Positions 1 through 6,214 of a stretch of 6,724 nucleotides of DNA are shown here, piece after piece (within the stretch, counting starts at the first letter, position 1; each line of letters opens with the position of its first letter). The notes below the pieces were generated by a model. That model searched no databases and was not told where the DNA came from. It saw nothing but the letters and a program-made list of their open reading frames with translations. The translations under genes and the position numbers were made by a program. Source of the DNA: an uncultured Clostridia bacterium (GTDB lineage: Bacteria > Bacillota > Clostridia > Christensenellales > Borkfalkiaceae); contig CAKQMB010000030.1 of assembly GCA_934254825.1 (NCBI GenBank), positions 1 through 6,724 of the forward strand. Direction: 5' to 3'.

Positions 1-2129
1 TTGTCGAGGTTTTTGACCGAAACGTTATCCACGGTGAAATTCGTCCAGTTCGTAGAGCTGAAAGACATATATCCCGCAGTGTTCACGTCCCCGAACGAAA
101 CGACGTTTTTCCAGTCGTTATCCGTTTCTTTCCGCAATTTATATTCAACCGTAATCGTCTGATTCACGGCGGTTATTTTTATCGAAAGCGGCTCGCTTGC
201 GGGCGCGTTCACGGGAACTACCGCCGCGCCGTCGTAAGAAGGAATCTGCCAGCCGAAAAGAGTAAGTTCGGACTTATTTTCGTCGTTTGTTTTTCTTCTC
301 GTCATCATAAGGCTATATACGGATGAAGCCGCGAAAGTGCTTTTAACCGAGCCTTTATGGAAAGAAAATCCGAACCACTGCGAAGCGGGAGTCCAGAGTT
401 CCGAGTCTCCCTCGCCCGTGCTTGTCGCCTCGTACTGATACTGCAAAAGATCGAACTTAAATTCCCAGTCGCCGTAAGAACGCTTTGGTCCGAACATTGC
501 CGTATCGCCCGTTCTGTCGAAATGCATAACGCCGTTCTCGAACTTCACGCCCGAATCGGCGGTATATCTCGCGCAATCGGGATCGGGAACTATATCGTTG
601 GAAAGTTTCACCGAGCCGCTCGTCTGATAATACCAGTCGTCGCCCGGCGTTCCGCTTTCGAAATCCTCGGATATGTTTTTGCCCGCGTATTCGGAATAAA
701 CGTATCTCGTCACGTCAACGTTGTCTATATAGAACTCGGCGGGATTTTCAGTAAAGTTTCCGAGCGCGATATACCCTTCCGCAACGGAGCGTTTAACTTT
801 TACTTCCGTTTCGTTTTCTCCCGCGGCGAGAATGACTTTGATCATACCGTTCGTCTCGTTTGCGATTTCGAAGGATATTTTTGTATATTCGTCGTTTTTC
901 AGGGCGAAGCTTTCGGTTTCGGCAATTCTCTCGCCCGCAAGGTAAAACGCGGCGACAGCGTTTCCGCCCGAAATTTCGATACCGGCGGACAAACAATCGT
1001 CCGAATATCCGTTTTCGGGATTAACGCCGAAAGCGATACCCAAAAACGCGTTCTCCGCTCCGCTTGCCGTAGCTATATCGAACGAACCGCTTAAAGCCGT
1101 GTCGACTTTTTCGTCGAATGTAAGCGCGAATTTCGAATACAACAAATCGTCTTTTGAGGTATTGTCGAATTTAAGGTCGGAATAATCGATAAACGTAAGG
1201 CATTTTTCGGTACTTAAACCGTACATGGTAAGTTCCGCGGGCAATTTCTTGCTTTCGAAATCGCAACTCGCGATTACCGATTTTATATCCGTACCCGTGG
1301 CGGAAATCTTCGAAAATTTAACGTTGTCGAGGATAACTCCGTCGCCCGCATTTACGCCCACGTCCTCTACGTTTATGCCGACGTAGCCGTCGCCTATTTT
1401 GAAGTTCTGAAAACCGTTGGCGTTCGCGCCTTCCACCTGCGAAGCCGTTGCCTTATAACGCTTTACGTTTTCCGCGTTCCAGTCGTAAACGCCGTCCTCG
1501 GAAAGGGGTGCGACAAAAACTTCTATCGCCGTTTCGTTACCCTTCGCCGCGCTGCGGTAAATCTGCCTTATTCTGTAAGAACCGTTTTTGAGGTCGAGAT
1601 TGCCTTTCGAAGCTTTCACCCACTCCCCGTTCTCGTAAACCTCGGGGAATTTGTAGTCCGCGGACGCGCTCTCGAACGTGAAAGACGTGGAATCCGCGCC
1701 CGAATAATATCCGAACGTGTTCACGAAACCGTAGTTATAATCCCACGCGGAAGTATCCCCGAGCGTTCTTCCCTGCATAACGCCGAAATGAACGGTGGAA
1801 GAGGTTACGCCGAGTACGTCGTATTCCGCCATAAGATCTTCGTCTTCGGCGAACGTCACGGGTTTTGTCGTGGCGAACGCGTTTACGTTGCAACCCGCGG
1901 TCTCGTAACCGCCGAGCTTTGCCGTAACGCCGCCCGACCACCTGTGAGATATTTTGCTGTCCGTTTTCGTCTGCCAGTCTCCGCCGACGAGCGTGTTCGC
2001 CGTGATCTCGTCTTTAACCACGGAAACTTTATTCGTCGCGGCAGAAGCCGTAATCGCACTCGGAGCAAGTATAGTTGCCGCCGCCAACGCGGCGATTAAC
2101 GATTTTACGCTTTTCTTAGTTGTTTTCAT
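1..2129 (-). CDS. Large secreted multi-domain beta-sandwich (lectin/LamG-like) protein, C-terminus beyond window
   Basis: I translated this frame by hand from the ATG at 2129 to the window edge and found no stop, giving at least 709 residues. The N-terminus (MKTTKKSVKSLIAALAAA, then an ITASA cleavage site near residue 30) is a Sec signal peptide with no lipobox cysteine, so the protein is exported. The remainder is rich in Asp, Gly, Ser, Thr and aromatics and reads as three consecutive domains, roughly 35-280, 285-480 and 487-709. Each ends in a similar strand: LDNVKFSKI (267-275), IDNVDVTRY (468-476) and VDNVSVKNL (700-708). Domains 2 and 3 both open with DFES (290-293, 489-492). This pattern is typical of concanavalin/LamG-like carbohydrate-binding jelly rolls, but no exact family is recognised and no catalytic motif was seen. 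AAGGAG (2140-2135) overlaps the permease stop codon and sits 5 nt from the ATG, which fixes the start and suggests translational coupling. Any cell-wall anchor would lie outside the window. Extracellular glycan binding is inferred from fold pattern and neighbours. Confidence 0.85.
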   Translation of the reverse strand, partial: MKTTKKSVKSLIAALAAATILAPSAITASAATNKVSVVKDEITANTLVGGDWQTKTDSKISHRWSGGVTAKLGGYETAGCNVNAFATTKPVTFAEDEDLMAEYDVLGVTSSTVHFGVMQGRTLGDTSAWDYNYGFVNTFGYYSGADSTSFTFESASADYKFPEVYENGEWVKASKGNLDLKNGSYRIRQIYRSAAKGNETAIEVFVAPLSEDGVYDWNAENVKRYKATASQVEGANANGFQNFKIGDGYVGINVEDVGVNAGDGVILDNVKFSKISATGTDIKSVIASCDFESKKLPAELTMYGLSTEKCLTFIDYSDLKFDNTSKDDLLYSKFALTFDEKVDTALSGSFDIATASGAENAFLGIAFGVNPENGYSDDCLSAGIEISGGNAVAAFYLAGERIAETESFALKNDEYTKISFEIANETNGMIKVILAAGENETEVKVKRSVAEGYIALGNFTENPAEFYIDNVDVTRYVYSEYAGKNISEDFESGTPGDDWYYQTSGSVKLSNDIVPDPDCARYTADSGVKFENGVMHFDRTGDTAMFGPKRSYGDWEFKFDLLQYQYEATSTGEGDSELWTPASQWFGFSFHKGSVKSTFAASSVYSLMMTRRKTNDENKSELTLFGWQIPSYDGAAVVPVNAPASEPLSIKITAVNQTITVEYKLRKETDNDWKNVVSFGDVNTAGYMSFSSTNWTNFTVDNVSVKNLD

Positions 2130-2138
2130 TTTCTCTCC

Positions 2139-3128
2139 TTAAAACTCAACGTCGGGAACTAACTTGTCTATCGCAAACTTGCCGAGAAGAACAAGAGGCG
2201 TTCCGACGATCGCCGCGCACCAGCCTATCGCCGCGGCTTCGTTGAGATTACCGCTCGAAACGCGGTTTGTGATGAGATAACCTATCGTGTACCCTTCGCC
2301 CGAAGGTCCGCCGTTCGTGAGAAGCATAGACGGCAGAAAGTAAGTAAACGAAACGGCGATACCCATCATAAACATCGTGGAAACGGTAGGCATAATGAGC
2401 GGAACGACTATCTGAGTAAATTCCCTCGTCATATTTATTCCGTCTATTTTGCCCGCCTCGAAAATTTCGGGAGGTATTCTCGCGATCGACCCCGCAACCA
2501 TTATTACGTTATATCCGATACCCGACCATAGCGAGAACAGAAGAACCATCGGAAACACCGTGTTCGAACTTCCGAACCAGCCGTTTTCGGGAATAATCCC
2601 GTCGAGTCCTATGGCTTTTAAAATCATATTCACGGGTCCGTAATTCGTGCTGAACATAAACGAAAAGAGCATGCACAGCGCGACGGGCATTATGATCGAC
2701 GGCAGATAAAACACTATTTTAAAGAACTTTTCGCCCCACACCTTTTTATAAAAATAATAAGCGCAAAGAAGTGATATCGGCAGAATAACGAAAGTATTCC
2801 ACACAAACACAAGCAAAGAGTTCCTTATTCCGTATCTGTATTGCGGATGCGCGTTTGCCGAAAAGAAGGATCTTAAAACGTTCTGAAAGTTATAAAATCC
2901 AACCGGAACGTAATCGCCCTTAGTGTAACTGTAAGTCTCGAAAGCAAGCTTTATCGAATCGATATTTACAAAAAGGAAAAACACGAGCCAGTTCAGAACG
3001 GGATACGCGAGAAAGAGAACGATGAACGCCGTTCTCTTCCATTTTCCGCTTTTAAAATCGAATTTTCTCGGTTTTCCGTTCAATCCGCCGCTTAACGCTT
3101 GGGAAGAACCGATATTTTTATCTGTCAT
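2139..3128 (-). CDS. Carbohydrate ABC transporter permease, MalF/UgpA type
   Basis: Membrane subunit of a CUT1-type sugar importer, 329 residues, a normal length for the family. After a charged cytoplasmic N-terminus (1-32) there are six hydrophobic segments at about 33-54, 103-125, 136-159, 190-213, 246-270 and 298-318. The EAA loop that docks the ATPase is clear: EAGKIDG at 224-230, followed by the conserved Phe237 and Pro243/Pro247. The first extracytoplasmic loop (about 55-102) is long, as in MalF-like partners, although it lacks the very large MalF P2 domain. The start is supported by AAAGGA lying in the last codons of the upstream gene, 7 nt before the ATG; the two genes are 4 nt apart. 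CUT1 importers normally need a second, MalG-type permease and an ATPase. Neither is in the window. The ATPase is often a shared MsmX/MsmK-like protein encoded elsewhere in Firmicutes, and the second permease may lie left of the window. The substrate cannot be read from the sequence. Confidence 0.95.
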   Translation of the reverse strand: MTDKNIGSSQALSGGLNGKPRKFDFKSGKWKRTAFIVLFLAYPVLNWLVFFLFVNIDSIKLAFETYSYTKGDYVPVGFYNFQNVLRSFFSANAHPQYRYGIRNSLLVFVWNTFVILPISLLCAYYFYKKVWGEKFFKIVFYLPSIIMPVALCMLFSFMFSTNYGPVNMILKAIGLDGIIPENGWFGSSNTVFPMVLLFSLWSGIGYNVIMVAGSIARIPPEIFEAGKIDGINMTREFTQIVVPLIMPTVSTMFMMGIAVSFTYFLPSMLLTNGGPSGEGYTIGYLITNRVSSGNLNEAAAIGWCAAIVGTPLVLLGKFAIDKLVPDVEF

Positions 3129-3132
3129 AATT

Positions 3133-4554
3133 TTATCCTTTGACGGGTATGGCGAAAATCGCGTCGCCCGCTTCGAGTTCGCAGGAATATTCCCCGTTCG
3201 CGAGATTTACGGTTTTTTCTTCGCCGCGATAGTAAATTATCGCTTTGTCGGCGTCGTTGAACTTAACCGTGATTTTGTTTTTCAGATCGGCGTAACCGGG
3301 GTTGTTGTAGTTTAACATATAGAACCCGTCGTAACCCGCTTCGTCCTTGAAAACGCCCACGGCGAGATCTCTTTCGCTTTTAATCGAGGAAATTCTCTTA
3401 TGACTTTCGAGCGGGTGCTTGAGCTGTTTGAACGACGCGCTGAGTTTTCCGTCCGAAAGCTCGCCCGCGTTTACCATTACGCCTTGCCAGTCGAACGACA
3501 AAAGAACGTGATCGAAGTTTTTAACCTCGTAATTCACCGTTTTGCAGTCGTAATAAAGATCGGTGACCGTTCCGTCGCGCAGGATCATCGCATGGGTCGT
3601 ATCGCTTTCGATAACGGAATCGTAAGGCTGCCAGTAGCAGAAATGGTTTACGCCGTCCGCGCCGAACATAAGCGCGGCGTTCACCATAAATCTCAGATCG
3701 TAAATGCTCGGCTGACGAATCGCCGAAGTGAAACCCATAGTTCCTATAAACGTGTAAAAGGGGATATCGTAAAGTTTGGAGTTTTCGGCGTAAAGCTCGT
3801 AGTCGCTTAAAAGCCCCGTGTACAAAACGGGTTTAAGCGCGCTGCCTTTGAGCGGATAATAGTCCACGGAGAGCAAATCGGGATCTACTCTGTCGATGAA
3901 ATGCTGAAAATAATAATCGTAACCCGAGCTTGTGCCGAGACTTCTCGCCGAAGAATACGACGGGAACAAGTTCACATAGAAATACTTATCCGGGAAAGCC
4001 TTCGCGTAAACTTTCTTCATCGCTCCGATATTGTCGAAAGCGTCGACACCCGGTTCGTCGTAAGCGTGATGTCCCAAAAACGCGGGATGTTCGTTATAGG
4101 ACGCGGTTTTTCTCAAAAGATCTTCCGCGGTCATGTTCGCGTCGAAATTCTCGGGGCGGACGTCGTAATCCATAACGAGAAGCTTTACTCCCGCCTGCTC
4201 CGCTAAATCGAGCGCGTTATAAAATTCGTCGGGGTGTCCCGTTTTTTCTTCGTAAACGCAAATTCCCACGTTGATTCCCGCGTCCGCCATCTGCTTATAG
4301 CGTTCCAAAGTCTGGAAATCGTAAGTTTCGTCGTCGATAGCCGTGGTATGCCTCGGCGGCGGAGGATTCCAGCCGCCTATCCACATTTCTCTCGTCGTTT
4401 CGTAAGCGGAATAATCGGGCATTCCGATCGGAACGCTGTTGCTTTCCTTAACGCTTTCCGAGCTACCCGTATTTCCGCTCGTTGTTCCGCAGCCGACCAG
4501 AGCCGCGATACACGCCGCCATAGACAGCGCGATGATTTTCTTTTTCATAGACAT
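3133..4554 (-). CDS. Lipoprotein with glycoside hydrolase-like TIM barrel and C-terminal beta-sandwich
   Basis: 473 residues. A lipoprotein signal (MKKKIIALSMAA, lipobox LVGC at 19-22) and a Ser/Gly-rich linker (23-41) place it on the outer face of the membrane. From about residue 55 to 345 it has alternating strands and helices of a TIM barrel: GINVGICVY (93-101), GVKLLVMDYD (122-131), AFLGHHAYDEPG (158-169), KYFYVNLFP (190-198), LLSVDYYPL (227-235), IPFYTFIG (264-271) and GVNHFCYWQPY (301-311). The DEP triplet (166-168) sits where clan GH-A enzymes carry the acid/base Glu at the end of strand 4. At strand 7, where the nucleophile Glu is expected, the sequence is FIGTMG with no Glu, so the mechanism is uncertain. 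Residues about 395-473 form a small beta-sandwich ending in a GDAIFAIPV strand, common at the C-termini of glycosidases. No GH family can be named with confidence. Its position between binding protein and permease suggests it processes the imported glycan. The second ATG (4548) may be the real start; see the RBS entry. Confidence 0.85.
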   Translation of the reverse strand: MSMKKKIIALSMAACIAALVGCGTTSGNTGSSESVKESNSVPIGMPDYSAYETTREMWIGGWNPPPPRHTTAIDDETYDFQTLERYKQMADAGINVGICVYEEKTGHPDEFYNALDLAEQAGVKLLVMDYDVRPENFDANMTAEDLLRKTASYNEHPAFLGHHAYDEPGVDAFDNIGAMKKVYAKAFPDKYFYVNLFPSYSSARSLGTSSGYDYYFQHFIDRVDPDLLSVDYYPLKGSALKPVLYTGLLSDYELYAENSKLYDIPFYTFIGTMGFTSAIRQPSIYDLRFMVNAALMFGADGVNHFCYWQPYDSVIESDTTHAMILRDGTVTDLYYDCKTVNYEVKNFDHVLLSFDWQGVMVNAGELSDGKLSASFKQLKHPLESHKRISSIKSERDLAVGVFKDEAGYDGFYMLNYNNPGYADLKNKITVKFNDADKAIIYYRGEEKTVNLANGEYSCELEAGDAIFAIPVKG

Positions 4555-4557
4555 TTT

Positions 4558-4562
4558 TCCTT
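4558..4562 (-). promoter_or_regulatory. Ribosome binding site with ambiguous start choice for the glycosidase-like lipoprotein
   Basis: The Shine-Dalgarno-like AAGGA ends only 3 nt before the ATG at 4554 but 9 nt before the in-frame ATG at 4548. The longer spacing is closer to normal, and starting at 4548 gives the usual MKKK lipoprotein N-terminus, so the protein may begin two residues later (471 aa). The two choices do not change the lipobox. Confidence 0.5.
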
Positions 4563-4585
4563 ATCTTTGCTAAATATGCCGTTTG

Positions 4586-4605
4586 TTAAACCGGTTGTCG
4601 GTTAA
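4586..4605 (-). other. Small intercistronic stem-loop across the binding-protein stop codon
   Basis: In the transcript, TTAACCG (4605-4599) can pair with CGGTTTAA (4593-4586) around a 5-nt loop, leaving one bulged U. The arm includes the TAA stop codon of the binding protein. No T-tract follows, so it is not an intrinsic terminator. Such hairpins between a binding-protein gene and downstream transporter genes can protect the upstream mRNA end from decay and keep binding protein in excess, but the stem is only 7 bp and may be chance. Confidence 0.3.
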
Positions 4606-6017
4606 ATCTGCTGTTTCCAGCTGTTCCAGTCGGTAACGACGTGATCGTAATCGTACTGTACTATTTCTTTCGCGGTCTGACCCTGCGTTACCATTTCCGT
4701 TACCATTTTATACTGCCAGAAGTTCGCAAGTCCCATATACATAAGCGGCGAGCTGCTTTCGGAATAGAAAATGTTATGCGTGGAACGAAGTTCGAGAACG
4801 CTCTTGCCGAATTCCGTTAAAGAGTCCGCGTCGGCTTTTGTGTAATCGACCTTGAAAACGCTCGTCGTGCTTGTCTTTTCGAAGAAATCGATAAGTCCTT
4901 TTTCGCTGAAAATAAAGGAAATAAACTTCTTCGCGGCTTCTTTGTTCTCCGCGCCCGCGGGGATAACGAGCCATTCGTCGACGTGTCCGTAAAGGTTTTT
5001 CTCTCCCGAGCCGCCGTCGATCGTAGGCGGAGCGATAAGAACCATTTCGAATCCTTCGGGCATATTTTTGATCATTTCGATTTCAAGCCAGGAAGCGTTG
5101 GGCATCATAAGAGCCTTACCCGAAGTGAACAGAAGCTGCGCTTCGAGGTTTTCCATACCGACAACGCCTTTCGCGCAGTTTTTGGGCGAGCCGTTTCCGC
5201 CGATAAGCGTCAGAAGCGCGTCCACAGCCTTTTCTCTCGCCGCGGTCTGATAAACGGACGGGCTTTCCATTTGCTTGAACGTTTTGATTTCTTCTATGCC
5301 GCCGTAATTCGCCCACCAGGTGTTCATAACGTAGTTCCAGTAGTACTGAGATTCCACGCCCGACCAGGCGAACGCCGCTATATCGTTTTCGGTATCGTTG
5401 TCGTTATTTTCGGGGAGGCGGGAGATTTTATCGATTATATCGAGCATATCCGCCATAGTTTCGGGGATTTCCCAACCCTGCTCGTCAAAAAATCCTTTAT
5501 TCACCGCGATACCCGTCATATATTCGGAAAACGGCATAGCGTAATACTGATCTTTGAATTTAATGTTATCCTTGATCTCGTCGTTGAGCGAATTTCCGAT
5601 CGTAGTTCCGTTTCCGAAATCGGCGGAATAAACTTCGCCCAAAGGTTCGAGCCAGCCTCTCGAAGCGTGTTTTCTCCACGTCATAGGCGCAACCATTATA
5701 TCGGGTCCGCCGCCCGTCGAAAGAAGGTTTTCGATAGCCGAGCCGTACGCGGGATCGCCTTCGAGTTCGAGTTCTATTTTTTCGTTCGGGTGAGCTTCGT
5801 TATAAAGTTTTTCCCATGATTTCCAGTGAACGTCGCGGTACGCGCCCTCGAAATAACCTACCGAGATCTTTTCGACCGTACCCGCGCCCGAATTTCCGCC
5901 CGCGGAGCTGCCGCCGGTCGAGTTGCCGCCGCCGCAAGCCGTAAGCCCGGTAAGCGCGATAAATGCCGCGGCAAGCCCTGTCGCCATCATCTTTTTGCCC
6001 TTTAAAAATTTCTTCAT
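4602..6017 (-). CDS. ABC transporter extracellular sugar-binding lipoprotein
   Basis: Solute-binding protein of a CUT1-type carbohydrate importer, 471 residues from the chosen start. MKKFLKGKKMMATGLAAAF is a positively charged and hydrophobic signal, followed by lipobox LTAC (25-28). Cys28 would be lipidated, and a Gly/Ser/Asn linker runs to about residue 46. The mature part starts with KISVGYFEG (50-58), the first strand typical of family 1/8 binding proteins. It continues with the hinge and domain features of the fold: GGGPDIMVAPMTW, YAMPFSEYMTGIAVNKGFF, a GKALMMPNASWLEIE segment and HVDEWLVIPAGAENKEAAKKFISF near the C-terminal third. Many aromatic residues (SQYYWNYVMNTWW) suit stacking against sugar rings. 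The frame is open upstream to an ATG at 6125, but that would place coding sequence over the promoter start point and operator. ATG 6017 has AGGAGG 6 nt upstream and a standard signal peptide, so it is the start. First gene of the operon, under the promoter at 6157-6130. The sugar ligand is not identifiable. Confidence 0.95.
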   Translation of the reverse strand: MKKFLKGKKMMATGLAAAFIALTGLTACGGGNSTGGSSAGGNSGAGTVEKISVGYFEGAYRDVHWKSWEKLYNEAHPNEKIELELEGDPAYGSAIENLLSTGGGPDIMVAPMTWRKHASRGWLEPLGEVYSADFGNGTTIGNSLNDEIKDNIKFKDQYYAMPFSEYMTGIAVNKGFFDEQGWEIPETMADMLDIIDKISRLPENNDNDTENDIAAFAWSGVESQYYWNYVMNTWWANYGGIEEIKTFKQMESPSVYQTAAREKAVDALLTLIGGNGSPKNCAKGVVGMENLEAQLLFTSGKALMMPNASWLEIEMIKNMPEGFEMVLIAPPTIDGGSGEKNLYGHVDEWLVIPAGAENKEAAKKFISFIFSEKGLIDFFEKTSTTSVFKVDYTKADADSLTEFGKSVLELRSTHNIFYSESSSPLMYMGLANFWQYKMVTEMVTQGQTAKEIVQYDYDHVVTDWNSWKQQI

Positions 6018-6023
6018 AATTAA

Positions 6024-6029
6024 CCTCCT
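6024..6029 (-). promoter_or_regulatory. Strong ribosome binding site of the sugar-binding lipoprotein gene
   Basis: Exact AGGAGG on the minus strand, 6 nt before the ATG at 6017. It decides the start codon against the longer in-frame ATG at 6125. Confidence 0.9.
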
Positions 6030-6048
6030 GTTAATATCTGCATTTTTA

Positions 6049-6061
6049 CCGATTTTATCGG
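6049..6061 (-). other. Short perfect hairpin in the 5' leader
   Basis: CCGAT-TTT-ATCGG (plus strand) is a perfect 5-bp inverted repeat with a 3-nt centre, about 20 nt upstream of the AGGAGG site. It could form a small leader stem or be a short protein-binding palindrome. It is too short to call a riboswitch or attenuator. Confidence 0.25.
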
Positions 6062-6072
6062 CGATTTTGAAA

Positions 6073-6132
6073 AATAACTTAGTTAGTTTATTTGCCAAAA
6101 ATAAAGGCGTCGGAAAAACTAACAAAGTTATT
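6073..6132. promoter_or_regulatory. Paired inverted operator-like elements, probable ROK repressor sites
   Basis: AATAACTTAGTTAGTTTAT on the plus strand (6073-6091) and AATAACTTTGTTAGTTTTT on the minus strand (6132-6114) match at 17 of 19 positions in inverted orientation. Their centres are 41 bp apart, close to four helical turns. Each holds a TAAC-TTW-GTTA palindrome. The inner arms give a perfect GTTAGTTT / AAACTAAC pair (6082-6089, 6116-6123). The right copy overlaps the last three bases of the -10 box (6132-6130) and the expected transcription start near 6123. The left copy lies about 30-50 nt into the leader. TTAGTTT/AAACTAA half-sites are known from xylose repressor (XylR, a ROK protein) operators in Bacillus, though the spacing here is wider. 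With a ROK gene next door, autoregulated-locus repression by that protein is the best inference. Confidence 0.65.
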
Positions 6133-6146
6133 ATATCACGCCTTTA
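6102..6146. repeat. Perfect 9-bp inverted repeat interlocked with the operator pair
   Basis: TAAAGGCGT (6102-6110) and ACGCCTTTA (6138-6146) are perfect inverted copies 27 bp apart. The right arm lies in the spacer between -35 and -10; the left arm lies between the two operator-like copies. The arms therefore alternate with the 19-bp elements (A, B, A', B'). This may be a site for a second regulator or part of one composite operator. The right arm is upstream of the predicted start, so this pairing is not available in the mRNA. Confidence 0.45.
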
Positions 6147-6157
6147 CGATTTGTCAA
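6130..6157 (-). promoter_or_regulatory. Consensus sigma-70/sigma-A promoter of the operon
   Basis: Minus strand: TTGACA (6157-6152), a 16-bp spacer, then TATAAT (6135-6130) preceded by TG at 6138-6137, an extended -10 (TGnTATAAT). Both hexamers match consensus exactly. The DNA upstream (about 6158-6200) is strongly A/T-rich and could act as an UP element. Start of transcription is expected near 6123, giving a leader of about 106 nt. A promoter this strong implies that a repressor, rather than an activator, controls the operon. Confidence 0.85.
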
Positions 6158-6184
6158 TACCTTTTTAAAAAATTTCACAATAAA

Positions 6185-6210
6185 AAATCTTTAAGATGTT
6201 TTAAGGATTT
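6185..6210 (-). terminator. Weak A/T-rich terminator-like hairpin after the ROK gene
   Basis: On the minus strand AAATCCTTAA (6210-6201) pairs with TTAAAGATTT (6194-6185) with one C-A mismatch and a 6-nt loop. A run of six Ts (6187-6182) overlaps and follows the 3' arm. The stem is mostly A-T, so it would be a weak terminator. Its place, starting 5 nt after the ROK stop codon and before a full promoter, supports separation of the two transcription units. Confidence 0.45.
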
Positions 6211-6214
6211 GTTT

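Noticed and set aside
357..1094. Plus-strand open frame of 245 codons (and others at 1788-2099, 3400-3810 and 4983-5819)
   Set aside because: Each is antisense to a minus-strand gene with clear family features or a signal peptide. The real genes rarely use codons whose complement is a stop, so long antisense frames arise. The translations are Arg/Phe/Val-rich, without domains or plausible ribosome binding sites.
6018..6125. N-terminal extension of the sugar-binding protein to the ATG at 6125
   Set aside because: It would begin at or before the predicted transcription start, cover the operator elements and place 36 residues before a complete lipoprotein signal. AGGAGG points to the ATG at 6017.
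6018..6214. CcpA cre site in the regulatory gap
   Set aside because: I looked for a TGWAANCGNTNWCA-like sequence on both strands and saw no convincing match.
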